NCBI GenBank assembly: GCA_016234365.1
Contig: JACRER010000086.1
Coordinates: 1 to 64,000 of the forward strand
Direction: 5' to 3'
Length of the DNA: 64,000 bases
Source: Elusimicrobiota bacterium
GTDB taxonomy: Bacteria; Elusimicrobiota; Elusimicrobia; Elusimicrobiales; UBA9959
The first letter of the stretch is position 1, and every line of letters starts with the position of its first letter. Of the stretch, positions 1-8,453 are shown piece by piece. Below the pieces are notes generated by a model. It saw nothing but the letters and a program-made list of their open reading frames with translations. It ran no database searches and was not told the DNA's origin. The position numbers and the translations under genes are program-made.

Positions 1-2148
1 ATTGGCCACGTCGTAGACGCGGCCGCCGTTGAGCGGGCCCACCTGGCCGTTGCTGGAGTAGCCGCGGATGGTCTCCGCCCCGCCCAGGAAGTAACGCTCG
101 TACACCGGCACGTCCTTGGTGTCGCCGAAGTTCTTTACGAAACCGAGGCGGTTGCCGAAGGCCAGCACGAACGGGTAGTCGTCTATGGAGAAGAGCTTAA
201 GGTTGTAACTGTGGGAGAACGTGGGCTTGTAGTAGTTCACGTCGCCCTGCAGCGGGCCGCCGGCGAGTTCCACGCCGAGCGAGGTCTTGGAGCCCCGGGT
301 AGGGTCCCACACGTTGTCGCGGGTGTCGCGGGCTATTTCCACGTAGATGGAGGAAGTAACGCTGGTGCCTTCCTGCAGTTCGCCCTGGTAGAGCGTGTCC
401 ACGTCGGTGATGCGCACCTTCTCGTAGGTGTAGGAGGTGGTGAGGTGGTATTTGTCGTCCGCAAAACGCGGCGCCACGGTGAGCTTGCCGCCGGTGCGGC
501 GCTCGGTGTAGGCGGAAATGGTGTCGCGGTAAGGCTTGTAGTGCCGTGTGTTGAACACGTCCACGCCCAGCGTGGTGGGGCTGTTGCCCACCCACGGCGT
601 GCTCCAGCTCAGGTAGTAATCCTGCACCCGCTTGCCGAAGTTCCAGGACAGCGAGGTCTTGTAGGCCCGGCCGAACAGGTTCATGTGCGACAGCGCCAGC
701 GTGCCCACCAGGCCGTCGGTGGAAGAGATACCCGCGCCGGCGGTGAGCATGCCCGGCTTGCCTTCCGTCACGTCGAACACCAGGTCCACCTTGTCCGGGT
801 CCTGGGTGGGGTTGATGACCGGGCTGACGTCGTCGATGAAGCCCAGGTTGAAGATCTTCTCCTGGCTGCGGCGGATCTTGGACGAGCTGAAGACCTCGCC
901 CTCTTTCTGGGTGATCTCGCGGCGCAGCACGTAGGTCTTGGTGGCCTTGTTGCCTTCCACGTCTATGTGGTCCACGTAGATCTGGGAATTCTCCGTGATG
1001 TTGAAGGTGATGTCCGTCTCGCCCGTTTTTTCGTTGTAGACCTTATCGGGGACCATGGCGGCCTTGAGATAGCCTTTGTCGGCGTACTTGTCCTGGATGC
1101 CGCGGATCGTCTCGTCGAAACGCTCCTGGTTATAGAGCTTGCCGCGCCGGTACTCCACCGCCGGGTTCAGCTCGCTGGGCAGGTAGACGGTGTTGCCGTT
1201 GAAGTAGGTGGCGCCGAAGCGCTGCTTGGTGCCCTCGTTGAGCACCAGGTGGATGGTCACGCTGGAGCGCTCCTGGTTGAACGTGACGCTGGAGGAGGCT
1301 ATCTTGAAGTCGCCGTAGCCGTTGTTCTTGTAAAAAGTTTCCAGCGCCTTGAAGTCCGTGTCCAGGTCCTGCGGCGCGTAGATCTTCTTGGGGCGGTTCT
1401 TGAGCTGCTTGATAAGTTTTTTGGTCTTAAAGCCGGCCGCGCCGTCCAGGATCACGGCGGCCACCTTCGCCTTCTTGCCTTCGGTGACGTTTATGGTAAG
1501 AAAGCACAGCGAGGCGGCCGTGTCGTACTTGATCTCGTAATCGGCCTTGGCGTCTATGTAGCCTTTCTCGTGGTACTTGTCGGAGATCTTGATGATATCC
1601 TCGCGGATCTTGAGGTCGTCGAAGAAATCCTTTTCCTTGAGGGTCATCTCGTCTTTGACCGTGCCTTTGGACAGGCCCTTGGCGCCGACCACGGTTATGG
1701 TCTTTATCATGGGCTTTTCGGAGACGATGTAGGTTATCCTGGCGGTGCTGGAGGAGCCGGCCACCGGGGCCAGCTTGGGCGCTACGCGGCTGCCGGGAAC
1801 TTCTTCTATGTCCACTGAGACGCGGTCTATGCTGCCCAGGGCGAGGATGGCCTCTATGTCCTGCGCTACGAAATCGGAGTAGTAGAGGCGGCCTTTCTTA
1901 GCTTTGCCGGCCTTGACGATGGCCTTGGGTTTTACGTTGCGCGCGCCGGTGGCGGCCACGGCGGCGACTTCCCAGGGGCCTTTGGTCTTTTCTTTTTCCG
2001 GCAGGACCGAGGGTATTTCCACCGGGGCTGCGGGCACGGCCGCCTGGGCGGTGGTCATGCCGGGCAGGTCGGAGGGGGAGGCGGGCTGCGCGGCGGCGAA
2101 AGCTGCGGGGAAAGCGAGGAGCAGGGCGAGGAGTTGGGTTCGTTTCAT
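1..2148 (-). CDS. bamA: BamA outer-membrane protein assembly factor (C-terminal end outside window)
   Basis: BamA is the beta-barrel core of the complex that folds and inserts outer-membrane proteins. The ORF track shows only antisense shadows here; the real frame is on the minus strand and reads 716 codons without a stop to the window edge. It begins with a signal peptide (MKRTQLLALLLAFPAAFAAA), followed by about five POTRA domains (roughly residues 55-460) and the barrel start near GKPGMLTAGAG. The conserved barrel segments ARDTRDN and ETIRGYSSNGQ, the latter matching the L6 RGF-type motif, are present. The last barrel strands lie off the left edge. The ATG is preceded by AAGGA at good spacing. 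Finding it implies a diderm cell. Confidence 0.93.
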   Translation of the reverse strand, partial: MKRTQLLALLLAFPAAFAAAQPASPSDLPGMTTAQAAVPAAPVEIPSVLPEKEKTKGPWEVAAVAATGARNVKPKAIVKAGKAKKGRLYYSDFVAQDIEAILALGSIDRVSVDIEEVPGSRVAPKLAPVAGSSSTARITYIVSEKPMIKTITVVGAKGLSKGTVKDEMTLKEKDFFDDLKIREDIIKISDKYHEKGYIDAKADYEIKYDTAASLCFLTINVTEGKKAKVAAVILDGAAGFKTKKLIKQLKNRPKKIYAPQDLDTDFKALETFYKNNGYGDFKIASSSVTFNQERSSVTIHLVLNEGTKQRFGATYFNGNTVYLPSELNPAVEYRRGKLYNQERFDETIRGIQDKYADKGYLKAAMVPDKVYNEKTGETDITFNITENSQIYVDHIDVEGNKATKTYVLRREITQKEGEVFSSSKIRRSQEKIFNLGFIDDVSPVINPTQDPDKVDLVFDVTEGKPGMLTAGAGISSTDGLVGTLALSHMNLFGRAYKTSLSWNFGKRVQDYYLSWSTPWVGNSPTTLGVDVFNTRHYKPYRDTISAYTERRTGGKLTVAPRFADDKYHLTTSYTYEKVRITDVDTLYQGELQEGTSVTSSIYVEIARDTRDNVWDPTRGSKTSLGVELAGGPLQGDVNYYKPTFSHSYNLKLFSIDDYPFVLAFGNRLGFVKNFGDTKDVPVYERYFLGGAETIRGYSSNGQVGPLNGGRVYDVAN

Positions 2149-2243
2149 TATATCCTTGGGAAAAGGGAGCGGCCGGCCGGCGATCCGGACAGGCGTATAT
2201 TATTGATATCTTACTACTTTTGGGGCCGCCGGTCAGCCCCGGC

Positions 2244-2271
2244 TTGCAGGTTCCTGATTTTATGCTAAAAT
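2244..2271 (+). promoter_or_regulatory. Candidate promoter for the PIN-PhoH gene
   Basis: An extended -10 (TGC then TAAAAT) sits 16 bases downstream of a weak -35-like TTGCAG. It lies about 45 bases before the PhoH start codon in the gap divergent from bamA. This is a motif match only. Confidence 0.4.
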
Positions 2272-2316
2272 TAGCGCGTGCGTAAAACACAAACCAAGCC
2301 CAGGGGAAAACAGCCG

Positions 2317-3618
2317 ATGAAAAAAGTCTATATCCTCGACACCAACGTCCTTATCCACGACCCGCTTTCTTTCACCAAATTCGAAGATAATACCGTGGTG
2401 ATCCCGATCTCGGTAATAGAAGAACTGGACAATTTCAAGCACACGGCCGACGAGCGCGGCAAGAGCGCGCGCGTGGTTTCGCGCAAGCTCGACGAGTTCC
2501 GCACCAAGGGCAAATTGAACGCCGGCGTGAAGATGGAGAACGGCGGCACGCTGATAGTGGACCTGGACCACGAACAGGTCCTGCCCAAAGAGTTCAAGCT
2601 GCTGGAGATGGACAACCGCATCCTGAACACCGCCTTCTGGTACGAGCAGAAGAAGCACAGCGCCATCCTGGTCACCAAAGACATCAACCTGCGCCTTAAG
2701 GCCGAGGCCGTGGGCCTGGTCTCCGAGGATTACGAGGCCGGCAAGGTGAACGTGGACGAGCTTTATCCCGGCCTGGTCGGTATAGAAGTGCCCGCCGCGG
2801 CCGTGGACAAGTTCTACAAGGACCACGAGCTGAAGAGCCCTGAAAAGGACCTTTCGGCCAACGAGTTCGTGGTGATCCACTCCAAAGAGGACCCCAAAAA
2901 GTCCGCTCTCGGCCGCGTGGACCCCAACGACCCCACCAAGATCCGCGCGCTGGGGCCCGAACCCTCGCCGTGGGGCATCCGCCCGCTCAACAAAGAGCAG
3001 CGCTGCGCCATGGAACTGCTGATGGACGATTCCGTGAAGCTCGTCACGCTGCTGGGCGCCGCCGGCACCGGCAAGACGCTGTGCACGCTGGTCTGCGGCC
3101 TGCAGAAAGCCGTGGAGGAGAACATTTACCGCAAGCTCATCATCTGCCGCCCTATCGTTCCGGTGGGCAAGGACATCGGCTTCATCCCCGGCACCAAGGA
3201 AGAGAAGCTCTCCACCTGGATGGGCGCCATCTACGATAACCTCGAGTACGTGATGGACAAGAAGCACCCCGAGGGCGCCATAGAGAAGTTCGAGTACCTG
3301 CTGCAGAACGAGAAGATAGAGATCGCTTCCGTGACGCATATCCGCGGCCGTTCGCTGCCCAAGCAGTACATGATAGTGGACGACGCGCAGAACCTGACGC
3401 CGCACGAGATAAAGACCATTCTCTCTCGCGCCGGCGAGGGTACCAAGGTGGTAGTGACCGGCGACCCGTACCAGATAGACAACCCCTACCTGGACATCGC
3501 CTCCAACGGCCTTACCTACATAGTGGACCGCATGCGCGGCCAGAAGCTCTACGGCCACCTGACGTTCACCAAAACCGAGCGCAGCCAGCTGGCCGCCCTC
3601 GTGGCCGAACTGCTGTAA
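2317..3618 (+). CDS. PIN domain - PhoH family ATPase
   Basis: This is a 433-residue fusion of an N-terminal PIN-type RNase domain (KKVYILDTNVLIHDPLSF at the start, VTKDINLRLKA near residue 120) with a C-terminal PhoH P-loop ATPase. The ATPase shows Walker A GAAGTGKT and Walker B YMIVDDAQNL, plus the typical GFIPGTKEEKL segment. PIN-PhoH proteins (PhoH2/YlaK type) are RNA helicase-RNases. The ORF track begins at an upstream GTG (2278). The ATG at 2317 is preferred because it has AGGGGA nine bases upstream and gives the canonical family N terminus. It is divergent from bamA and followed by an intrinsic terminator. Confidence 0.93.
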   Translation: MKKVYILDTNVLIHDPLSFTKFEDNTVVIPISVIEELDNFKHTADERGKSARVVSRKLDEFRTKGKLNAGVKMENGGTLIVDLDHEQVLPKEFKLLEMDNRILNTAFWYEQKKHSAILVTKDINLRLKAEAVGLVSEDYEAGKVNVDELYPGLVGIEVPAAAVDKFYKDHELKSPEKDLSANEFVVIHSKEDPKKSALGRVDPNDPTKIRALGPEPSPWGIRPLNKEQRCAMELLMDDSVKLVTLLGAAGTGKTLCTLVCGLQKAVEENIYRKLIICRPIVPVGKDIGFIPGTKEEKLSTWMGAIYDNLEYVMDKKHPEGAIEKFEYLLQNEKIEIASVTHIRGRSLPKQYMIVDDAQNLTPHEIKTILSRAGEGTKVVVTGDPYQIDNPYLDIASNGLTYIVDRMRGQKLYGHLTFTKTERSQLAALVAELL

Positions 3619-3637
3619 AACCCCGCCTCAAAAAACG

Positions 3638-3663
3638 AAGGGCCCGGCATCTGCCGGGCCCTT
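3638..3663 (+). terminator. Rho-independent terminator after PIN-PhoH gene
   Basis: A perfect GC-rich stem (AAGGGCCCGGCA / TGCCGGGCCCTT) with a 2-base TC loop sits 20 bases after the stop codon and runs into CTTTCGCTTT. The arms are nearly symmetrical, so it may also serve the convergent gene ending at 3849. Confidence 0.8.
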
Positions 3664-3848
3664 TCGCTTTGCGCCATAGCAGGCGACACGAGGGTATGGG
3701 TTCGGCGGGACAGCGGGGTGGAGTTTGCGGAGCGAACGACACAATTTGCCCTGAGCTTGCGTAAGCGCGAAGGCCGAGCATGGACGGCGGCAACGGTGTT
3801 GCCGACCGTGTGCCCGCCGGGCCCATCCCCTCGCGGCGCCTGCGGGGT

Positions 3849-4631
3849 TTAGGGCTTGGGGCAGTAGACCAGGCGGTCTACGCGCATGGCTTTCAGGGTT
3901 TTTTCCGACGAGTAGAACTGTTTGGGGAAGTGCATGAAGACGGTGTTGCCGCTCACCAGCAGCGGCTCTTTTATCAGCGGGTGCTTCACCTCGAAGGAGG
4001 CCGCCAGGCATTCGCGCCGGCAGCGTATGCCGGCGGCCGAAACGTGCGGCGGTATCTCCGGCGTGCCGAGCAGGCAGGTGCGCGCGCTGGTAATGTTAAG
4101 GTAAGGGTAATAAAGCGTCAGGTGCGGCGCGCCTGGGCCCAGCTTCGCGTTCAACTGCCGGCCGGTGGAGGAGATCTCGAAACGGCGCACCCCTTGCCGC
4201 GTAAAAAAACGCAGCGCCTGAGCGCTTACCAGCTGCAGCGAACCCCGCTGCAGCCGGAACAGGTCGTCGTAAAGCAGCCGGCCGGCGGAGATATTGCCTT
4301 CAAATCCGCACTCCCGTGCCAGCTCCAGCGCGCCCAGGTCGTTGACGGTTAACTCGAGGTCTTTCCCGCAGCGGCGCAGCGAGCGGAAAAATTTTGCCAG
4401 GCTCCTGACGCCGCGCTCCGTAAGCATGGGCGTGAGCACGCAGACTTTTTTATCTTTTCCAAGGAAGAACTCCGCGGTGCGGCGCAGCCGTTCCGGCGCG
4501 GGCAGCAGGTTCTCGCAGAATTCCGCGCCGACATAGAACCATTCGAACTTTGCCAGCGCCGCCTCCAGCGCCCCGGCGGCTTTAAGTTCAGCCGGCGTCA
4601 TGGTGCCGGTCTTTATTCCCTTGGCGGTCAT
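3849..4631 (-). CDS. UbiV-like U32-family protein (partner of the adjacent UbiU-like gene)
   Basis: The protein is 260 residues from ATG 4631; the 423-aa track ORF over-extends through the neighbour. It matches the UbiV pattern: FYVGAEFCENLLP near residue 37, then LTPMLTERG, LELTVNDLGAL and GNISAGRLL. The Cys layout is C in AEFC, a second C in RTCLLG, then CRREC 18 residues later. E. coli UbiV binds a 4Fe-4S cluster with C39, C176, C193 and C197, so the final CxxxC spacing is the same. UbiV works with UbiU in O2-independent hydroxylation of the ubiquinone precursor. Here the start overlaps the UbiU-like stop by ATGA, indicating a paired complex. The substrate is unknown; proximity to rSAM genes argues against simple quinone synthesis but does not exclude it. 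Confidence 0.75.
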   Translation of the reverse strand: MTAKGIKTGTMTPAELKAAGALEAALAKFEWFYVGAEFCENLLPAPERLRRTAEFFLGKDKKVCVLTPMLTERGVRSLAKFFRSLRRCGKDLELTVNDLGALELARECGFEGNISAGRLLYDDLFRLQRGSLQLVSAQALRFFTRQGVRRFEISSTGRQLNAKLGPGAPHLTLYYPYLNITSARTCLLGTPEIPPHVSAAGIRCRRECLAASFEVKHPLIKEPLLVSGNTVFMHFPKQFYSSEKTLKAMRVDRLVYCPKP

Positions 4632-5584
4632 TTGCGGCCGCCTTCCCGGCCGCGCCAGCCGGCCAGCCTGCCCACAAATTCGGTTTTCGCCGCCGCCTTC
4701 GGCAGTTTCGCCGCCAGGCTTTCGGCAAGGTCCAGTATGGCGCGCAGTTCGCGCACCTTTTGCAGCCGCAGCTCCGGCGGGTCCCGGCGGACGCCGTACT
4801 TGAGGTACTGCACGCCCCCGGTGTAAAAATCGAAGAAAGCCGCGGCGTTGGCCAGCCGCGGCGGTCCGCCGCAGGTCATGCGCGCGTAAAGGCGCCTGGC
4901 CAGCGCGGCGGCCCCGGCCGCGCGCCGCGGGTCCGCGGCCACCGGCTTCACCCGCAGGCCGCCGGCCGTTTTGGCCCCGCAGCGGCACAAGGACGCTCCC
5001 TCCGTGCCCGAAGTGAAAGTGTGGAAGATCGGGTCGTGCAGGTTGCACCGGCCGTTGACGTAAACGCAGCCGAAGAACCTGTAATCGAAAATTTCCGTCT
5101 CTACGCCCGCTGCCAGGCATTCGCGCAAGAGCCCGGCGGCCTCCGCCGGCGCCAGCTGGCCGGGCAGGATGATGCGCGATACCCCGGCCCGGATAAAGTA
5201 ACGCGCCGTACGCGAGTTGAAACAGGGTTGGACCGAGCTGAGGTGGAGAGGTACCGCGGGGGGGGATTTCATTTCGCGGAACAACTCGAATAAAGTGGGG
5301 CTGGCTACTATAAAACCGTCCACGCCGGCCTCGGCCGCTTTCAGCAGGCTGCCGGCCAGGGCGCGCGCCTGCGGCCCGGAATAGGTGCGGCGCATGGAGT
5401 TGGCGGCCAGGTTCACCTTAAGGCCAAGCCGGTGCGCCTTGTCGACGGCGGTTTTAAGCGGGCCGCGCAGCACGCCGTGGCCGAACGACGGGACCTCCGC
5501 CACGGCGCAGTAAAGTTCGCCGGCGCCGGCCGCGGCCAGCGGGGCTATTTCATCGGCGTCGGAGAAGTAGGAGACTATCTTCAT
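4628..5584 (-). CDS. UbiU-like peptidase U32 family protein
   Basis: This 318-residue protein begins at ATG 5584, which overlaps the upstream stop as TGATG; the track's TTG one codon earlier is less likely. It has a U32 TIM-barrel-like start (GAGELYCAVAE), LSSVQPCFNSR and VSRIILPGQL. The segment CVYVNGRC reproduces the Cys-x6-Cys spacing and GRC sequence of the UbiU cluster site, followed by LCRCG about 20 residues on and a later Cys in MTCGG. U32 proteins of the UbiU, TrhP and RlhA type hydroxylate quinone, tRNA or rRNA without oxygen, UbiUV using prephenate as oxygen donor. The middle position between an rSAM gene and the UbiV-like gene suggests one functional unit. Confidence 0.8.
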   Translation of the reverse strand: MKIVSYFSDADEIAPLAAAGAGELYCAVAEVPSFGHGVLRGPLKTAVDKAHRLGLKVNLAANSMRRTYSGPQARALAGSLLKAAEAGVDGFIVASPTLFELFREMKSPPAVPLHLSSVQPCFNSRTARYFIRAGVSRIILPGQLAPAEAAGLLRECLAAGVETEIFDYRFFGCVYVNGRCNLHDPIFHTFTSGTEGASLCRCGAKTAGGLRVKPVAADPRRAAGAAALARRLYARMTCGGPPRLANAAAFFDFYTGGVQYLKYGVRRDPPELRLQKVRELRAILDLAESLAAKLPKAAAKTEFVGRLAGWRGREGGRK

Positions 5585-6504
5585 CAAAAGCCTTCTTCTT
5601 TTATGCTTCCCGGGGAGATCTTCGACGCGCGGAGTTCTTTGCCGCCGTGGATGCGGAGGTAATCCGCCCTGGCGCCGCAGCAGGCGGGCTTAAGCGCGCA
5701 GCGGCGGCAGGCCGCGCAGGCCGCGGCGGCTTTTACGCCGCCTTCCCGCACCTTATCGCCCCGGCGCCAGCGCTGGAACTCGAAAGAGAAGCCCTCGAAT
5801 TTTTCCAGCCGGCACAGCGGCACGTTCTGGACCACGGCTTTCATGCCGGCCAGTTTGAACTTGGCCAGGGCTATCTTTATGAACGGCGCGGCCTGTGAGT
5901 AGGCGGGCACCAGCGCCGGATCGTCGTTCACGCGCCCGGCGTTGCGGACGAACGTGAGGTTCATGAACGCGGCGCCGCGGAAGTTCTTAGCGGCCCAATC
6001 CGCGAAAGCCGGCAGGGCGCGGTAGTTGAAGGCTGAAACTATGTGGAAGAGGCGCAGTTTCTTTTCCGCGCCGAGTTCCTTAAGGTTCTTCAAGCCGGCC
6101 AGGGCCTGCGGGAATTTTACGCTGCGCGTGGCTTTGGCGTAGATCTCCGGGAGGTGCGAAGGGAAATTGACCGTGAAAAAATCCATCTCGCGCGCGGCGC
6201 GCCGGCACAGGGCGCGGTCCGCCAGGGCCACGGCGTTGGTGGAAAGCATGAAGTGTTCCACGCCGGCGCCGCGCAGCTTTTCCACAAGTTCCAGGAAGCC
6301 GGGGCTGGCGGCCGGGTCGCCGCCGCCTTCCAGGCTGATGGCCTTGATCTTGCGGCGCTTTATCTGCGCCACGGCGCGCGCCAGCGGCGGCATTTTCCCA
6401 GTCGGGGGGTTCTGGCAGTAGGCGCAGCTGACGTTGCAGGTGCTGGCGGCTTGCACGCAGAGCTGCTCGCTTATCCAGGCGCTGCCTTTCCGGGGCTTTT
6501 TCAC
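5584..6504 (-). CDS. Radical SAM protein with HxsC-like Cys tail
   Basis: The protein is 306 residues and starts with GTG; no clear Shine-Dalgarno is visible. C23-C27-C30 (CNVSCAYC) bind the SAM cluster and ISLEGGGDP is the GGE-type motif. The C terminus has VPLC followed by CAACRRCALKPACCG, the PxC...CxxC...C tail shared by eight other enzymes in the window and likely an auxiliary Fe-S site. It is the first gene of a three-gene minus operon with the UbiU/UbiV-like pair, overlapping the U32 gene by one base. The extra Cys residues in its tail are unusual among the paralogues. Its substrate is not known. Confidence 0.8.
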   Translation of the reverse strand: MKKPRKGSAWISEQLCVQAASTCNVSCAYCQNPPTGKMPPLARAVAQIKRRKIKAISLEGGGDPAASPGFLELVEKLRGAGVEHFMLSTNAVALADRALCRRAAREMDFFTVNFPSHLPEIYAKATRSVKFPQALAGLKNLKELGAEKKLRLFHIVSAFNYRALPAFADWAAKNFRGAAFMNLTFVRNAGRVNDDPALVPAYSQAAPFIKIALAKFKLAGMKAVVQNVPLCRLEKFEGFSFEFQRWRRGDKVREGGVKAAAACAACRRCALKPACCGARADYLRIHGGKELRASKISPGSIKEEGF

Positions 6505-6538
6505 GGGATTATTTTATCATTTCCGCCGCGCGCGCCGT

Positions 6539-6576
6539 GGGTCTTTGGGCCTAGTACCGGGTGGGCCCTTAGACCC
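6539..6576 (+). other. GC-rich hairpin upstream of the barnase-type gene
   Basis: GGGTCT and AGACCC pair as an outer stem, and GGGCC with GGCCC as an inner stem, separated by a TT/TT internal loop and closing on a TAGTACCGGG-type loop. It lies in the gap between divergent genes. It has no T-tract on the plus strand. It could be a regulatory RNA structure or a repeat element; the function is unknown. Confidence 0.4.
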
Positions 6577-6648
6577 TCGGAAAAAATCAAGGAATAGTTC
6601 AGAATATATATGGCGTTCGCGCTTAAACCGTTGACTAAAGGACCCAGC

Positions 6649-7230
6649 ATGCTTAAGAACAAGAACCTGTGGTTGAAAGTCGCAGCCGTAGCCCTCTTCT
6701 CTTTCCAGTCTTCCGCGCTCACCGCGGGACAGGACTCCGCAAGATCTTCCGCCGCTATCCCGGCGCTGGCCGAACTGACGGCCTCCGTCCCGGCCAACCT
6801 GGTGGAACTGCCGGCGGCCCCCGAAGTGCGGGAGCCCGCTTGCGCCGAGAAACTTTCCGATAAGCTGTCGGCCGCGCCGCTGCCGGGCAAGTCGTTCCTG
6901 CCCGTGGTCCGCGACCAGCAGCGCATAGACGCCATCATGAAGCTGCTGCGCGACATCAACGGCGGCGTGCACCTGCCCTACTCGCAGGACGGCGCCACCT
7001 TCTCCAACAAAGAAGGCCGCCTGCCCAAGCAGCCCCTGGGCTTTTACAAGGAATACACGCTGCTCACCGGCAACGCGCCGCACACCGTGACCATCGGCGA
7101 TAAAACTTACCAGGTCGCCCCGGACCTGAGCGCCCGCGGCTCCGAGCGCGTCATAATCGGCGGCGGGCAGCGGATCTATTACACGCCGGACCATTACGCC
7201 AACTTCATCGAACTGACGGTGCAGAACTAG
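6649..7230 (+). CDS. Exported barnase-family guanyl-specific ribonuclease
   Basis: This is a 193-residue protein from ATG 6649, chosen over the upstream ATG at 6610 because AAAGGA precedes it and a signal peptide follows (KNKNLWLKVAAVALFSFQSS). After a linker, residues about 100-193 match the barnase fold: FSNKEGRLP (barnase FSNREGKLP), the Glu in YKEYTL, Arg in GSERV and QRIYYT, and the catalytic His in TPDHYANF. Barnase-type enzymes cleave RNA after G. The barstar-like gene follows after three bases, giving a toxin-immunity arrangement. It is an RNase secreted to periplasm or outside; whether it serves competition or nutrient use is unknown. Confidence 0.88.
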   Translation: MLKNKNLWLKVAAVALFSFQSSALTAGQDSARSSAAIPALAELTASVPANLVELPAAPEVREPACAEKLSDKLSAAPLPGKSFLPVVRDQQRIDAIMKLLRDINGGVHLPYSQDGATFSNKEGRLPKQPLGFYKEYTLLTGNAPHTVTIGDKTYQVAPDLSARGSERVIIGGGQRIYYTPDHYANFIELTVQN

Positions 7231-7233
7231 GCG

Positions 7234-7623
7234 ATGCCTGGCCCCGGGGAAAAGGTTTTCCTGGACTTCAGGGCCGGCAAACTTACGGCGGAGGGAATAA
7301 CTGAAATGTTCCCTCCGCCGGTCTATTTGGTGGCCTGGCTGGAAGGCACGCGGGTGCCGGACAAGGCCGCCCTTATGGACGCCGTGGCCGCCGCCCTCAA
7401 ATTTCCCTCCTATTTCGGCCGCAACTGGGACGCGCTGCTGGACTGCCTGCGCTCGCTGCCGGAGTTCAACCCGGCCGGCGGCTACGCGCTGGTCATAAAA
7501 GATTCCGCTTCCTTCCTTTCGGCTTCGAGCCGGGACAGGGAGGATTTTCTGGATGTGGCCAATACCGCCGCCGCTTTCCTGCGTGAAAAACTGAAGATAT
7601 CCTTCAAAGTCGTATTCCTTTAA
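7234..7623 (+). CDS. Barstar-family ribonuclease inhibitor
   Basis: The protein has 129 residues from ATG 7234. The core FPSYFGRNWDALLDCL matches the barstar helix that plugs the barnase active site (LPEYYGENLDALWDCL). There is no signal peptide, as expected for a cytoplasmic immunity protein. An alternative start at ATG 7306 has a much better ribosome site (GGAGGGA nine bases upstream) and begins right before the conserved VYLVAWLEG strand, giving 105 residues. I report the longer form because it sits three bases after the RNase stop. It is almost certainly cotranscribed with the RNase it neutralises. Confidence 0.88.
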   Translation: MPGPGEKVFLDFRAGKLTAEGITEMFPPPVYLVAWLEGTRVPDKAALMDAVAAALKFPSYFGRNWDALLDCLRSLPEFNPAGGYALVIKDSASFLSASSRDREDFLDVANTAAAFLREKLKISFKVVFL

Positions 7624-7638
7624 AAACCCGCCCGCGTA

Positions 7639-7667
7639 TTGAAAAATAACGGTTTATGTATTAGACT
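7639..7667 (+). promoter_or_regulatory. Candidate promoter for the surface-protein/hxs operon
   Basis: TTGAAA (-35, five of six) and TAGACT (-10, four of six) are separated by 17 bases in the AT-richer gap after the barstar gene. They would give a leader of about 75 bases before the gene at 7748. This is a motif match only. Confidence 0.45.
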
Positions 7668-7747
7668 ATTAAGTAATCCCGGCGCTGCCGGGAGCGTACT
7701 CTTTTTGGCCGGTTCAATTCCGTCGGCGCCCGTTAAGGGGGTAGCAT

Positions 7748-8437
7748 ATGAACGAAGAAAAGGTCATAGTCTTGAGGTTGAGGTTCACGCGTACCAGGGC
7801 GCTGCTGGCGCTGGTTTTGCTGTTCCTCTGCTGGCATCCCCGGCCGCTCGATTCCGAAACGCTGACCCTTACCACTTATTACCCTGCCCCTTACGGCGGC
7901 TACGTCAGCATTCTCACCACCGGCAACACTTACCTGGCCAGGGATACCGGCAACGTCGGTATCGGTACGGCCACGCCGGCTGTCAAACTGGATATTAACG
8001 GCAACGGTTGGGCCCGCGGCCAGTTCCAGTGGGGCGCGTCCAAGGCCTCTTTGACCAGCGACCAGGGCGGTTCCATCGAAGTGGGCGGCGCCGGCACCCC
8101 GTATATCGACTTCAGCCAAAACACCGGGCAGGACTATTCCGCACGGCTCTGGCTGCCCATTGCCGGGCAATTGCAGGCGGTGGGAGACTTCAGCGTTACC
8201 GGCAACATCGTTGGCTCCAGCACCAACCGGATAATGAATTACTGCAGCGAAGTCGGCTTCGGCGGCGGCACGTCCTGGTGCCCGCCAGGGACCCGGGTAA
8301 TGGCGCAGTACGGCACCGGGCGCTCGTACGCCGGCCTGCTGTTCCTGGGCAACAGCGCCCTTGAGTCCGGCAGCGGCTGGGTGCCGCATTACGACCAGGG
8401 AACTTCCGGCACCATGCTGTGCTGCCGGATACAATAG
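7748..8437 (+). CDS. Exported surface protein with VGIGT-type repeat motif
   Basis: The 229-residue protein has a basic N terminus and one hydrophobic segment (LLALVLLFLCW). It is followed by LTTYYPAPYGGY and then NVGIGTATPAVKLDI. The VGIGT...KL pattern is common in fibre-like and adhesin-like surface proteins, and the YYPAPYG segment is one I associate with Elusimicrobiota secreted or pseudopilin-like proteins (from memory). Four Cys lie near the C terminus (NYCSE, SWCPP, LCCRIQ). A strong AGGGGG site precedes the ATG. It is the first gene before hxsD and could share the operon. Its role is unknown; being a substrate of the neighbouring maturation genes is possible but unsupported. Confidence 0.6.
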   Translation: MNEEKVIVLRLRFTRTRALLALVLLFLCWHPRPLDSETLTLTTYYPAPYGGYVSILTTGNTYLARDTGNVGIGTATPAVKLDINGNGWARGQFQWGASKASLTSDQGGSIEVGGAGTPYIDFSQNTGQDYSARLWLPIAGQLQAVGDFSVTGNIVGSSTNRIMNYCSEVGFGGGTSWCPPGTRVMAQYGTGRSYAGLLFLGNSALESGSGWVPHYDQGTSGTMLCCRIQ

Positions 8438-8453
8438 TTTTACGGGAGGGATT

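Noticed and set aside
211-1818. Plus-strand 535-aa ORF
   Set aside because: It is the antisense shadow of bamA; the minus strand encodes a clear BamA with signal peptide and POTRA domains.
2260-3558. Minus-strand 432-aa ORF
   Set aside because: It is antisense to the PIN-PhoH gene and rich in His/Val/Gly typical of shadow translation.
3664-3848. Possible small ORFs or RNA between the PhoH terminator and the UbiV-like gene
   Set aside because: ORFs there are shadows with no family resemblance, and no known RNA structure could be recognised.
4628-5584. Collagenase-type protease activity for U32 proteins
   Set aside because: The family name is historical; characterised UbiU, TrhP and RlhA relatives act in hydroxylation with Fe-S clusters, and the Cys pattern here supports that.
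7681-7735. tRNA-like T-arm (GGTTCAATTCC) before the surface-protein gene
   Set aside because: No complete acceptor, D or anticodon arm can be folded around it, and the T-stem has a mismatch.
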